Source: an uncultured Roseobacter sp. (lineage in GTDB: Bacteria; Pseudomonadota; Alphaproteobacteria; Rhodobacterales; Rhodobacteraceae). Taken from it: a stretch of 64,000 nt of DNA. Location: contig NZ_CANLNE010000004.1 in NCBI RefSeq assembly GCF_947492555.1, positions 124,001-188,000 of the forward strand, in the 5' to 3' direction. Position 1 is the first letter of the stretch, and each line of letters starts with the position of its first letter. The translations under genes and the position numbers were made by a program. The notes under the pieces are model-generated. The model had not been told where the DNA came from. It made no database searches and worked only from the letters and a program-made list of their open reading frames with translations. Positions 55,630 through 64,000 of the stretch are shown in pieces.

Positions 55630-56679
55630 CTAAGCTGGGCCTTCCGAAATGATGACTAGCGGTCGGAGCGCCTCGTTTTGCGCGTGCTGCGCGGCCTCTT
55701 GGCAGAGTGCAGCGTAGCCAGCGGCTCCCGACGGGGATGTAGGAAGCCCCAGGTGAGTGACGCGTGCAGCGGCGGCCTCACCTTCTTCTTCCGAAAGTGT
55801 TGCGTAGCGCACATCGCAGCGTTCGAGCGCAGCCCACGCCACAATGGACGGGTCCTTGCAATCCAGCCGACCCATTGCAGATTCCGGCCCGTTCCCACGG
55901 GTTGGTTGCCCCGCCTTGTGGCTGGCCTGAAGGCAGGCCGCAGCGGCAGGTTCCACCACCACCAGCTCCGGCTGCTCCGCCCAGTTCAACCGGATCATAT
56001 GCGCCATCGCGGCAGCCAGCCCGCCGACACCTGCCTGCAGATAGACATGAGTGGGCCACTGCCCCGATGTCTCAAAGCTCTCCCGAAGCTCTTCGGCGAT
56101 GACGCAATACCCTTCCATCACCCATTTCGGGATTTCCGTGTAGCCCGGCCAGGTCCCATCGGCGAGCAAAACGGCGCCGGTGGCCTCCGCATCCTCGATC
56201 GCGGCGGCGACGCTCTCCTCATATACCGCACCGGAACGGACAACCGATGCCCCGAGCGCCCGCAGCCTTTGCGCGAAACTCTCCGGCACGGTGTCGGCGA
56301 GGTGGATGCGGGCCGCAGCCCCAGCGTCCCGCGCGCCTGCGGCAACACCCATGCCATGATTGCCCGCACTGGCGCAGACGAACGTTTGTGTGGCTGCAAA
56401 GGCACGCAGATCAGCATCACCCATGCGATCCTGTGTGGGAACCTCACCCGTTTTTGCGTGCCATTTCTGCTGCAGGATCCGGGAGACGGCATAGGGCGCC
56501 CCGAGCGCCTTGAACGCGCCCAACCCCATGCGGTTCGTCTCATCTTTGGCCAGAACAGTGCCACCGTGTGGACCGGCAATTTCAACGAGTGGCGTGGGCT
56601 GGTATTTGTCTTGCGCCCGGAAAAACGCGTGGGCAGTGGCGACATTTGGCGAGAAGTCCAGAGAATCTGTATGTGTCAT
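55630..56679 (-). CDS. PLP-dependent ammonia-lyase (diaminopropionate ammonia-lyase-like)
   Basis: A 349-residue fold-type II PLP enzyme. The Schiff-base lysine is Lys57 in GLGAFKALGAPYA, with the phosphate-binding SAGNHGMGVA and a glycine-rich AGVGGLAAAMAHM. These agree best with DpaL-type diaminopropionate ammonia-lyases, which are about 400 residues, so this one is shorter; threonine dehydratase-like EutB is an alternative. Divergent from an Lrp regulator, which probably controls it. Substrate class: an amino acid with a 3-leaving group or a diamino acid. Confidence 0.83.
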   Translation of the reverse strand: MTHTDSLDFSPNVATAHAFFRAQDKYQPTPLVEIAGPHGGTVLAKDETNRMGLGAFKALGAPYAVSRILQQKWHAKTGEVPTQDRMGDADLRAFAATQTFVCASAGNHGMGVAAGARDAGAAARIHLADTVPESFAQRLRALGASVVRSGAVYEESVAAAIEDAEATGAVLLADGTWPGYTEIPKWVMEGYCVIAEELRESFETSGQWPTHVYLQAGVGGLAAAMAHMIRLNWAEQPELVVVEPAAAACLQASHKAGQPTRGNGPESAMGRLDCKDPSIVAWAALERCDVRYATLSEEEGEAAAARVTHLGLPTSPSGAAGYAALCQEAAQHAQNEALRPLVIISEGPA

Positions 56680-56711
56680 GGTTCAGCACGTTACGGGCTT
56701 TTCATGCGATG

Positions 56712-56751
56712 TATTTTGCGTTCTTTGTAAAGTCACCGATAATATTTTGCG
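56712..56751. promoter_or_regulatory. Direct-repeat site, Lrp-type operator candidate
   Basis: TATTTTGCG occurs at 56712-56720 and again at 56743-56751, 31 bases apart (about three helical turns), in the 103-base gap between the ammonia-lyase and Lrp genes. Lrp/AsnC octamers commonly bind phased AT-rich repeats. Confidence 0.45.
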
Positions 56752-56782
56752 CGATTTCAGCAGGGGAGCGTCGAAACACAAC

Positions 56783-57247
56783 ATGACAACGGATCTCGAT
56801 AAGACAGACCTGACGATCCTGCGCACCCTCCAGACCGACTGCCGCATCGGTCTGGAACAACTTGCCCATGAATGCGCCCTGTCGGTGCCTTCGGTACAGC
56901 GCCGCCTGAAACGGTTGCGGCAGGCAAATCTCATCGAAAAGGAGATCGCCGTCCTCAACCCGGCGAAATTCGACTACAAGATGACCTTCATCGTCATGGT
57001 CGAGCTGGAACGGGAATCGCTGCAGCAACTCGAGCTATTTCGCAAGCGCGCGACGGCAGAACCGCAGGTCCAGCAATGCTATTATGTCACGGGTGACGCC
57101 GATTTCATCCTGATCTGTTCAGCAAAGGACATGCAGGATTTCGAGGCGCTGACGCACCGGCTGTTCTTTGAGAACTCGAATGTGCGCCGATTCCGCACCT
57201 CCGTGGCGATGGGACGCACAAAGATCAGCCTGAGCATCCCGATCTGA
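56783..57247 (+). CDS. Lrp/AsnC-family transcriptional regulator
   Basis: A 154-residue regulator with an N-terminal winged helix (KTDLTILRTLQTDCRIGLEQLAHECALSVPSVQRRLKRLRQANLIEKEIAVLNP) and a C-terminal RAM ligand domain (VQQCYYVTGDADFILICSAKDMQDF). I use ATG 56783. Sits between a PLP ammonia-lyase and an amidohydrolase operon, so an amino acid ligand is expected. Confidence 0.93.
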   Translation: MTTDLDKTDLTILRTLQTDCRIGLEQLAHECALSVPSVQRRLKRLRQANLIEKEIAVLNPAKFDYKMTFIVMVELERESLQQLELFRKRATAEPQVQQCYYVTGDADFILICSAKDMQDFEALTHRLFFENSNVRRFRTSVAMGRTKISLSIPI

Positions 57248-57381
57248 TGGTTGGGCCGCTGATAGAAACGCGCATCTGCGGTCGGATCCATGAAAAAATT
57301 TCTGCACGTTGCGCACACAGATGATGCCAACCGCGCATCGCATTGCGCTAAGCTGGACGCATGGTGGCGAAAGGCGCGGAC

Positions 57382-58533
57382 ATGACTGATTTTGAGACGC
57401 GGATGACACAGCTCCGGCGCGATTTGCATCGGCATCCGGAACTCGGTTTCAAGGAGACGCGCACCAAGGAGGTCATTGCCACGCGCTTGCGGGAATTGGG
57501 ACTGGAGGTGCATGAAGGCGCGGGTGTTGTTGGTATTCTCCGTTCGGGGGAAGGGCATGGGGCGATTGCGCTGCGCGCCGATATGGATGCGTTGCCGATC
57601 ATGGAAACATCGACCCATGATTACGTCTCGGGCAGCCCCGGTGTCATGCATGCCTGCGGTCATGATGGGCACACGACCATGCTCCTTGGTGCGGCGGAGC
57701 GGTTGGCTATGAACCCCTCTTTTGACGGCACCGTGGTCTTCGTGTTTCAGCCGAATGAAGAACACGGTCTTGGTGCCCGGGCGATGATTGACGAGGGGCT
57801 TTTTGAACGATTTCCGGTGGATGAAATCTATGCCATCCACAATCTGCCCGGCGCGCCTTTGGGCGAGGTTTCGACCCGCGTCGGCATCATTTGCAACAGC
57901 GAGACGCTTTTCGAAATCGAGATAGAGGGGCAGGGTGGTCATGCATCGATGCCCCAAACCGGGGTCGATGCAATCACGGTCGGCGCCGAGATCGTAATGG
58001 CTTTGCAAACCGTGGTCGCCCGGAAACTGGCACCCGCCGCCGGGGCGGTGGTGTCGGTGACGGAGTTTCTGACCGATGGGCAAAGGAATGTGCTGCCGGG
58101 CAAGGCGGTCCTGAAGGGGGATTTCCGAGCAGGCTCCGCGGATGACCGCGCCCGCATCGCGCATTTCATTCAGCAAGTATCCGACGGCATCGGGGTCGCG
58201 CATGGAGTTGGTATTTCGGTTGCCTTCGACACGCAATTTGTCGAGACGATCAACGCAGGCGGCCCGACCGAGGCCGTCTACCGGGCCGCAGAGACGGCGG
58301 GCTGCACGCTTGTGCGGGACCGGCCTGCGATGAGTTTTTCCGAGGATTTTGCCCATTTCGCGGCCGCGGTGCCGGGGTGTTTCCTCTTGCTCGGCAATGG
58401 TGAAACGGGACGTCATGGCCGCCCGCTGCACGCCTCGAACTATGACTTCAACGATGACCTGCTGGTCATCGGGGCAAGGTTCTGGGCGCAGTTGGTTCAG
58501 GATCGACTACCTTTGCGAAAGGATCAGCCGTGA
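57382..58533 (+). CDS. M20-family amidohydrolase (hippurate hydrolase/DoeB2-like)
   Basis: A 383-residue metallo-amidohydrolase that removes an N-acyl group from an amino acid. Metal and catalytic residues are in ALRADMDALPI, HACGHDGHTTMLLG, FQPNEEHGLGARAM and near the C-terminus GRHGRPLHASNYDFND, with the dimerisation-domain segment GQGGHASMPQTGVDAI. ATG 57382 has GAAAGG upstream; ATG 57361 is also open. Its stop overlaps the next start (GTGA). Confidence 0.9.
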   Translation: MTDFETRMTQLRRDLHRHPELGFKETRTKEVIATRLRELGLEVHEGAGVVGILRSGEGHGAIALRADMDALPIMETSTHDYVSGSPGVMHACGHDGHTTMLLGAAERLAMNPSFDGTVVFVFQPNEEHGLGARAMIDEGLFERFPVDEIYAIHNLPGAPLGEVSTRVGIICNSETLFEIEIEGQGGHASMPQTGVDAITVGAEIVMALQTVVARKLAPAAGAVVSVTEFLTDGQRNVLPGKAVLKGDFRAGSADDRARIAHFIQQVSDGIGVAHGVGISVAFDTQFVETINAGGPTEAVYRAAETAGCTLVRDRPAMSFSEDFAHFAAAVPGCFLLLGNGETGRHGRPLHASNYDFNDDLLVIGARFWAQLVQDRLPLRKDQP

Positions 58534-59696
58534 CCGACACGCCGGATCGGGGGTTTCCCGAAAGCGAATTTGCAGATCGTGCGACCAAGGCTCAGACCTC
58601 TATGGCAGAGGCGGGTCTGGCCGGTCTGTTGCTGACGACCGAAGCAGAGGTGCGCTATTTCAGCGGGTTCCACACGCTTTTCTGGCAGAGCCCGACCCGG
58701 CCCTGGTTCCTGTTTGTACCGGCCTCGGGCAAGCCTGTTGCGATCATTCCCGAGATTGGCGCGGACCTCATGCGCCGGACGTGGGTGGATGACATCCGCA
58801 CCTGGAGCGCCCCTGCACCGCGAGACGATGGGATCGGGCTGCTGACCGATCTACTTGCGCCTTTCGCAGGCTCAGGCGGGGCCATTGGCCTCATGAAGGG
58901 GCATGAGACCCATTTGAGGATGCCCTTAGCTGACTTCGAACGGCTCTCGGCGGCGCTGCCGGGGCTTCGAACGGCCGATGCCACCGATCTGGTGCGTGGT
59001 CTCAGGATGGTGAAATCCGACGCGGAGATTGCGAAAATCCGTCACATTTGCGCCATCGGCTCTCGCAGTTTTGCCGAGGTGCCGGAGGTTGCGCGGGAGG
59101 GCATGCCTCTGGAAGAGGTTTTCCGGGCGTTTCGCCGGGCAGCTCTGGCGCTTGGAGCCGACGACGTGCCCTATCTGGTCGGCGGGGCGGACCGGGGTGG
59201 ATATCACGATGTGATCTCGCCGCCGTCGCGCCGCCCTCTGGCAAAAGGGGATGTCTTGATGTTGGACACCGGTGCCACCTGGGACGGCTACTTCTGTGAT
59301 TTCGACCGGAATTGGGCCATTGGCAAGGCGGATGATGCATCGCAGCGCGCTTATGATGTTCTCTGGCGCGCGACCGAGGCGGGCATCGCCGCTGCGCATC
59401 CTGGGGCCACATGCCGCGACCTCTTCCACAGGATGCATACTGTCATCTCCGAGCTTGATCCCGCAGGCGGAGACGTGGGGCGCCTTGGTCACGGTCTGGG
59501 CATGCAGTTGACCGAATGGCCGTCGCATGCCGCCTGGGATGAAACGGTGATCGAAGAAAACATGGTGCTGACAATTGAACCATCCTTATCCTACGGTGAC
59601 GGTCGCATCATGGTGCATGAGGAAAACATCGTCGTGCGTGCGGGCGGGGCCGAGCTTTTGACCGAGCGCGCCGCACCAGACTTGCCGGTGATTTAG
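58530..59696 (+). CDS. M24-family (Xaa-Pro peptidase-like) hydrolase, DoeA/EutD-like candidate
   Basis: A 388-residue creatinase/aminopeptidase-fold enzyme. Metal ligands of active M24 enzymes are present: Asp residues in LMLDTGATWDGYFCDFDRNW, His in LGHGLGMQLTEWPSH, Glu in MVLTIEPSLSYG and Glu in MVHEENIVV. Family choices are Xaa-Pro peptidase, creatinase or ectoine hydrolase (DoeA/EutD); the local context favours a hydrolase for a cyclic or N-substituted amino acid. Starts with GTG, overlapping the M20 gene. Confidence 0.88.
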   Translation: MTDTPDRGFPESEFADRATKAQTSMAEAGLAGLLLTTEAEVRYFSGFHTLFWQSPTRPWFLFVPASGKPVAIIPEIGADLMRRTWVDDIRTWSAPAPRDDGIGLLTDLLAPFAGSGGAIGLMKGHETHLRMPLADFERLSAALPGLRTADATDLVRGLRMVKSDAEIAKIRHICAIGSRSFAEVPEVAREGMPLEEVFRAFRRAALALGADDVPYLVGGADRGGYHDVISPPSRRPLAKGDVLMLDTGATWDGYFCDFDRNWAIGKADDASQRAYDVLWRATEAGIAAAHPGATCRDLFHRMHTVISELDPAGGDVGRLGHGLGMQLTEWPSHAAWDETVIEENMVLTIEPSLSYGDGRIMVHEENIVVRAGGAELLTERAAPDLPVI

Positions 59697-59706
59697 GAGC
59701 GGTGAC

Positions 59707-60447
59707 ATGAAACTCGCGTACCAGACGAATGACGGGATCGGCACGCGCGCCAATTTGGGTGTGATCGTTCTGGAAACCGACGAGACGCTGGAGCATGAGT
59801 TCCGGCAGTTGGTGAAGGGCGATGGCATCGCGCTTTACGTCAGCCGGATTCCGATGGTGCCGGAAGTCCGGCCTGATACTCTGGCACAGATGGAGACGGA
59901 GCTGCCGACGGCGGCGGGCCTTCTGCCACCAGCGCTGGACTTCGATGCCATTGGGTTCGGCTGCACCTCTGCATCGAGTGTGATCGGATCAGATCGGGTA
60001 GCAGATATTGTCGCCGCGACATGTTCGGGCGCGCAAGTGACGGACCCTTTGGCTGCAATCATTGCCGCAGGTCGCGCACTCGACGCGCAGCGTCTTGGTT
60101 TCGTGACACCCTATGTCGCTGACGTGTCCGCGCGAATGCGGCACAATCTCGAACTTGCCGGGTTCGAGATTGCAAGTTTTGGCTCTTTCGAAGAAGGCAA
60201 CGACCGGGTGGTCGCGCGGATCACGCCAGCATCGATTGTTGCGGCGGTTGAAGCCGTCTCCGCAAAGGCGCCATGTGATGCCATTGTCGTGTCCTGCACC
60301 AATCTGCGCTGCCTCGGGATCATTGCCGAAGCGGAGAGGAAGACTGGCGTGCCCGTTATCACGAGCAATCAGGCCCTTGCCTGGCATATGCTGACCCTCG
60401 CAGGGGTAGAGGGAGCCCGGCCCGGACTTGGCCGACTATTTGCATAG
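59707..60447 (+). CDS. Asp/Glu racemase-superfamily protein (maleate isomerase/EutA-like)
   Basis: A 246-residue protein with the two catalytic cysteines of the racemase superfamily in GFGCTSASSVIG and VVSCTNLRCLG. Related enzymes are maleate isomerase, aspartate racemase, arylmalonate decarboxylase and the ectoine-locus EutA. Begins 10 bases after the M24 gene, in the same operon. Confidence 0.88.
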   Translation: MKLAYQTNDGIGTRANLGVIVLETDETLEHEFRQLVKGDGIALYVSRIPMVPEVRPDTLAQMETELPTAAGLLPPALDFDAIGFGCTSASSVIGSDRVADIVAATCSGAQVTDPLAAIIAAGRALDAQRLGFVTPYVADVSARMRHNLELAGFEIASFGSFEEGNDRVVARITPASIVAAVEAVSAKAPCDAIVVSCTNLRCLGIIAEAERKTGVPVITSNQALAWHMLTLAGVEGARPGLGRLFA

Positions 60448-60633
60448 GACCGATCCTTGTCGCCAGTTCTGCTTTATGAATAGACGGATCTCCGGATCGA
60501 TCTCCATGGGTTACCTTCTGAGGTGCCTCAGAATTCTCGCCCACTTGGTATCAGTATGTGCTCAACCGTCCTTATTTTGACTCAGATCGTTCGGGAGGCT
60601 GTACATTGTCGGAGGTCTGACTAGACTGATCCA
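60448..60633. other. Intergenic, nothing seen
   Basis: These 186 bases between the racemase-family gene and the AraC gene contain no coding frame or clear hairpin that I can support. They must hold the AraC promoter. Confidence 0.3.
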
Positions 60634-61590
60634 ATGCTCGATCTGCTCAGCGATATCCTGACCAACCTGTCGATGCGGGGCACGCTCTATTTCCGCACAT
60701 CATTCACAAAACCCTGGGGCGTGGCCGTTCCGAGTTACGAGAATGTCGCGCGCTTCCACTTCGCGCATCGGGGCAGTTGCCTGGTGCGGGTGAAGGGTGT
60801 TGAGGAGCCCGTCAACGTTGCCCAGGGTGATCTGATCATCATACCCCACGGCACGGCTCATGATCTCTATTGCGGACATGATCCGGAACGTACGATCATG
60901 CCGCTCGATACCGTGCTGCAGGCATCGGGTTTCGATGGCTCCGGCGTGCTTGTCTACGGTGGTGACGAGCCGCTGAGCGAGACGCAGTTGATCTGTGGTC
61001 ATTTTGCGTTCGAGCCCAATGCCAAGCACATACTCATGGACCGGCTACCGCCCCTGATCCATCTTGAAAATTACGGCGAGGTAGCGGGCAAATGGATGGA
61101 GGCCACCCTGCGGGTGATCGGCGACGAGGCGGGACGGAAAAAGATGGGTGGTGACTTGATCGCGCTGAAAATGTCAGAGGCCATTCTGGCGCAAGCGGTG
61201 CGCAGTTTCATCGAGACCGGCGACACGATCAGATGGGGGCTCGGCGCGTTTTCGGACAAGAATCTGCATCGGGCTCTGGAAGCTTTCCACAAGGCCCCCA
61301 GCAAGACTTGGACGGTGGAAGCACTCGCCACTGCTGCCGGTATGTCACGGACAAGTTTTGCCGTGTCGTTTCAGAAAAAGATGTCGATGACGCCGATGGA
61401 GTATGTCACAGGCTGGCGTATGGAGATGGCAAAGAAGACACTGCAGCGCCCTGACACGTCTCTCTCAGATGCAGCGGAGAGTGCAGGTTACGCCTCGGAT
61501 TCCGCCTTTGCGCGCGTATTCAAAAAAGAAACGGGTATGACACCTGCGCGTTTCAGACAGCTCAACCGCACCAATCATTCTGCGTATTGA
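60634..61590 (+). CDS. AraC-family transcriptional regulator with cupin domain
   Basis: A 318-residue regulator with an N-terminal cupin (FHFAHRGSCLVRVKGVEEPVNVAQGDLIIIPHGTAHDLYC) and two C-terminal helix-turn-helix motifs (WTVEALATAAGMSRTSFAVSFQKKMSMTPMEYVTGWRM and DAAESAGYASDSAFARVFKKETGMTP). No adjacent target gene is obvious; the small membrane-protein gene 111 bases downstream is a candidate. Confidence 0.93.
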   Translation: MLDLLSDILTNLSMRGTLYFRTSFTKPWGVAVPSYENVARFHFAHRGSCLVRVKGVEEPVNVAQGDLIIIPHGTAHDLYCGHDPERTIMPLDTVLQASGFDGSGVLVYGGDEPLSETQLICGHFAFEPNAKHILMDRLPPLIHLENYGEVAGKWMEATLRVIGDEAGRKKMGGDLIALKMSEAILAQAVRSFIETGDTIRWGLGAFSDKNLHRALEAFHKAPSKTWTVEALATAAGMSRTSFAVSFQKKMSMTPMEYVTGWRMEMAKKTLQRPDTSLSDAAESAGYASDSAFARVFKKETGMTPARFRQLNRTNHSAY

Positions 61591-61701
61591 ACGATCTGCG
61601 CAGCAATGGGAACGAATAGGCATAGTTTGATCAGATAACTCACCTTAAGTCTTTCTCATCAACGCCGCTTGGCGGCCTGCAAATGAGGAGAAGAGTTCAA
61701 C

Positions 61702-62070
61702 ATGCTTCCACGTTTCATCACAAAATCTATCCACGCTTATCTCGACTATCCCGTCGCGCTCGGCCTGATTGCCATGCCATTTCTGTTTGGTCTGGGGGCC
61801 GGCAATACGCTGGCATTCTGGCTGTCGGTCGTGACCGGTGTCGCAGCCTTTGCGCTGACCGTTCTGACCGATCATCATCTCGGCGTTTTCCGGGTTTTGC
61901 CATACAGTCTTCATCTGGCGGTTGACGGGTTGGTCGGCGTGGCCTTCGTCGCGGCACCGTTGCTCCTGGGCTTCGCAGGCATCGAATTCTGGTACTACGT
62001 AGTCTTGGGTCTTACAGTTCTGGCAGTGGTCGGATTACACAAACCTGACGAAGAGCCTGCCGTCGCCTGA
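61702..62070 (+). CDS. Small membrane protein (SPW-repeat-like)
   Basis: A 122-residue protein with four hydrophobic helices in two similar halves (PVALGLIAMPFLFGLGAG..., and later VDGLVGVAFVAAPLLLGF), as in SPW-repeat proteins. Strong ribosome binding site AGGAGAAG. Function unknown. The name rests on the pattern of proline-bearing helices rather than on a confident family match. Confidence 0.65.
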   Translation: MLPRFITKSIHAYLDYPVALGLIAMPFLFGLGAGNTLAFWLSVVTGVAAFALTVLTDHHLGVFRVLPYSLHLAVDGLVGVAFVAAPLLLGFAGIEFWYYVVLGLTVLAVVGLHKPDEEPAVA

Positions 62071-62271
62071 GTGGTCGCGACGAGCGCACTCCGGGGCTGC
62101 AAGCCATATGCCACCTGCAGTGCTTCGGAAAAGCCTATGACCGAACAAGTCCCCGGTCAGGCCTAGTAGAGGACGACGTGCAGACGAGAGAGGGCATCAC
62201 AGAATAAGAGCAAACTGTGAAGCCAATGCGAGAAGTGCCTGACTGTCCGGTATGCAAAACCCGTAGGCAAA

Positions 62272-62309
62272 GAACAGGAGGTACCCAATTCATCGGGTGC
62301 CTCCTGTTC
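62272..62309 (-). terminator. Strong inverted repeat after ridA
   Basis: Fifteen-base arms (GAACAGGAGGTACCC and GGGTGCCTCCTGTTC, one G-U) flank an eight-base loop. On the minus strand this lies 17 bases past the RidA stop and is followed by TTTG. It is the strongest hairpin in the window and probably terminates ridA. Confidence 0.55.
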
Positions 62310-62326
62310 GCTCATCCGGCTGCCTC

Positions 62327-62668
62327 TTACATGTATGCCGCATCAACAATGAACTCGACTTTCAGTTCGGGACGCGCCAGTTTCGCTTCACCACAAGCTC
62401 GGGCAGGCGCGTGGCCCGTCGGCACCCACGCGTTCCAGACTTCGTTCAGACCCGCGAAGTCCTGCATATCTGCCAGCCAGATGGTCACTCGGAGCATGTT
62501 TTCTCGGGACGATCCGGCCTTGAGCAAGAGGTCATCAATTTTTTCAAGGCAGCTGCGCACCTGTTCTTGAATTGTGTCTCCCTCGGCAACCTGTCCGGTC
62601 AGGTAAGCCACGCCATTGTGTTTCACGATCTTGGAAGAGCGTTCACCGGTTTCGATGCGTTCAATCAT
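62327..62668 (-). CDS. RidA-family enamine/imine deaminase
   Basis: A 113-residue trimeric deaminase of the YjgF/YER057c/UK114 type. Markers: [49 protein letters not shown] and, near the C-terminus, [22 protein letters not shown], which has the catalytic Arg in the RACGEA stretch. Divergent from a LysR regulator. Removes reactive enamines made by PLP enzymes, which suits the nearby ammonia-lyase. Confidence 0.9.
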   Translation of the reverse strand: MIERIETGERSSKIVKHNGVAYLTGQVAEGDTIQEQVRSCLEKIDDLLLKAGSSRENMLRVTIWLADMQDFAGLNEVWNAWVPTGHAPARACGEAKLARPELKVEFIVDAAYM

Positions 62669-62782
62669 CCCATTTCCTTGCGTTTGAGTTCAAAGGACCC
62701 GCCAGGCCTGGGCCATTTATGGACATGAGCACGCAATTAAGGCAATCGTGATTTTGTTAAATCTATTTCAGGTATGCTTAAC

Positions 62783-63688
62783 ATGGCAATCAAGATCGAA
62801 ATGCTCAGATGCTTCACCGCAGTTGCACAGCGGGGGAGCCTGTCCGAGGCTGCTGACGCGCTTGGACGGACCCCGTCTGCGGTGTCGATGATGCTCAAAC
62901 AATTCGAAGACCATGTCGGCGTTGCGCTGTTCGAAACTGCGCGCAAGTCGCGCCTCACCCCTGTTGGTGAGTTGATTTTCGCGGAGGCCCGCCGCGAGGT
63001 GAGCCATTTCGAGAATACGGTATCGGTGATAGAGGGCATTTCCCGATCCGAACTGGGGTATCTGAGGCTGGCGGTGACGCCTTCGGTGGCCAGTGTCATT
63101 CTGCCCTCCGTGGTTTTTGAATTTCTGCGGAAGTTTCCCAAAGTCCACATTGATATCCGGGATATGGATTCCGCGGCCGTTGCCCGGGAACTGGCACGCG
63201 AACGGGCAGATATCGGGATTGGCACACTCTCTGAGATTGACGGCCTGCCGCGCATCGAACTCTTCAACGACGCGTTTGGCGTTGTGTGTCGCAAGGATCA
63301 TCCTCTTGCTGAGAATTGGGATCAACTGACCTGGGCCGATATGGGGGATCATATTCTGATCGCAAATGGTCTCTGTAAGCTGATCACAGATCCGGATTTT
63401 GCGCCGCTACTCGCCAAATCCCGGCTCATGGTGCCCAGCTCTGCATCTCTTCTTGGTCTGGTGCGGGAGGGCGTTGGCATTACTGTTCTGCCGCGATTGG
63501 CGGTGAGCGGGGCGCAGGAAGACATGGTATTTCTACCACTTGTGGATGCCACGGCGCGCCGGAGTGTTCATATGGTCTCTCAACCCAAGAACGCACTTAT
63601 GCCTGCGGCGCGAGAATTCCTGAAACTGGTCACCAAAATGAAGCGTGACGGTAGGTTGTTGCCAGGCCTGGAATTTCAGAAATCCTGA
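62783..63688 (+). CDS. LysR-family transcriptional regulator
   Basis: A 301-residue regulator with the winged helix IEMLRCFTAVAQRGSLSEAADALGRTPSAVSMMLKQFEDHVG. I start at ATG 62783; ATG 62774 adds three residues. It reads towards an aldehyde dehydrogenase and is divergent from ridA; either could be its target. Confidence 0.9.
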   Translation: MAIKIEMLRCFTAVAQRGSLSEAADALGRTPSAVSMMLKQFEDHVGVALFETARKSRLTPVGELIFAEARREVSHFENTVSVIEGISRSELGYLRLAVTPSVASVILPSVVFEFLRKFPKVHIDIRDMDSAAVARELARERADIGIGTLSEIDGLPRIELFNDAFGVVCRKDHPLAENWDQLTWADMGDHILIANGLCKLITDPDFAPLLAKSRLMVPSSASLLGLVREGVGITVLPRLAVSGAQEDMVFLPLVDATARRSVHMVSQPKNALMPAAREFLKLVTKMKRDGRLLPGLEFQKS

Positions 63689-63783
63689 AGAAGAATACAG
63701 TTTATTCCGAGTGCCTGAAGTAAGGGAGCGTATTAATCTGGGATCATGCGCGGTTTTGCGTTGCTGATGCCAAGGGACACACC

Positions 63784-64000
63784 ATGAACGATTTGAAACT
63801 GAATTACATCGCAGGGGAGTGGGTCGCGGGCGGTACCGGGATCGAAAACCGCAACCCGTCGGACGTGAGCGATGTGATCGGTGTGTTTGCGCAGGCCACC
63901 ACGGATCAGCTGGAGGCGACATTGGAGCAGGCGCGACGGGCGCAGGCGGAATGGGCGGCTTACGGCATCGAGCGCAAGTACAATGTGTTGATGGCAATCG
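63784..64000 (+). CDS. Aldehyde dehydrogenase (partial, 5' part only)
   Basis: The first 72 codons of an aldehyde dehydrogenase: MNDLKLNYIAGEWVAGGTG, then ENRNPSDVSDVIGVFAQA, then EQARRAQAEWAAYGIERK. The N-terminus resembles alpha-ketoglutarate semialdehyde dehydrogenases, though the catalytic part is outside the window. AAGGGA precedes the ATG at good spacing. Confidence 0.88.
   Translation, partial: MNDLKLNYIAGEWVAGGTGIENRNPSDVSDVIGVFAQATTDQLEATLEQARRAQAEWAAYGIERKYNVLMAI

Overview
The window looks like part of an alphaproteobacterial chromosome, most likely Rhodobacterales (Roseobacter group). The grounds are a high-GC coding style, densely packed and often ATGA-overlapping genes, and gene sets common in that group: fused indolepyruvate ferredoxin oxidoreductase, ureDAB-C-EFG urease, tetronate catabolism, sugar ABC cassettes, and RTX/fasciclin exoproteins. 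A genus cannot be named from sequence alone. No rRNA, tRNA, CRISPR array, transposase, integrase or origin was seen. The window starts inside one gene (iorAB, minus) and ends inside another (an aldehyde dehydrogenase, plus).

Layout: 1-5.9 kb holds the N-terminal half of iorAB, a divergent glutathione-dependent formaldehyde dehydrogenase (adhC) with a TPR protein, and a [2Fe-2S] protein overlapping a di-haem cytochrome. 5.9-12.1 kb is a complete minus-strand urease operon (ureD-A-B, a Tat-exported cyclase, an LprI-like protein, then ureC-E-F-G). 12.3-13.4 kb is a small minus operon for a lactonase-like metallohydrolase and an ABM monooxygenase. 13.5-20.2 kb is a sugar-acid region: an isocitrate/isopropylmalate-type dehydrogenase, a Gfo/Idh/MocA oxidoreductase, an opposed aspartate dehydrogenase, and a complete tetronate route (ltnD, otnK, otnC, otnI). 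20.3-23.8 kb has a LysR regulator divergent from a ring-cleaving dioxygenase, followed by a two-subunit CoA transferase.

23.9-34.4 kb is signalling: a 1.3 kDa-residue-scale (about 1,327 aa) exported CHAT-domain protein with a peptidoglycan-binding domain, then two convergent PAS-GGDEF-EAL proteins, one carrying four PAS-type repeats at an exact 128-residue period. 34.8-42.4 kb has an FAD oxidoreductase and a LacI-controlled carbohydrate ABC importer whose last gene is a cytochrome b561-like membrane protein. 42.5-46.8 kb pairs DUF5666 and DUF6502 genes with two divergently read fasciclin proteins, a lipoprotein and an RTX protein.

46.9-55.6 kb is a LysR-controlled catabolic operon (DUF1185 protein, alpha/beta hydrolase, flavin reductase, luciferase-like monooxygenase, aldehyde dehydrogenase, metallo-beta-lactamase-fold protein, FAD aromatic hydroxylase, DUF2783); its substrate is unknown but the enzyme set implies oxygenase attack on an aromatic or N-heterocyclic compound. 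55.6-60.4 kb is an amino-acid-derivative locus (PLP ammonia-lyase, Lrp regulator, M20 and M24 peptidase-family enzymes, Asp/Glu racemase-family protein) whose composition resembles ectoine utilisation. 60.6-64 kb carries an AraC regulator, a small membrane protein, RidA, another LysR regulator and the start of an aldehyde dehydrogenase.
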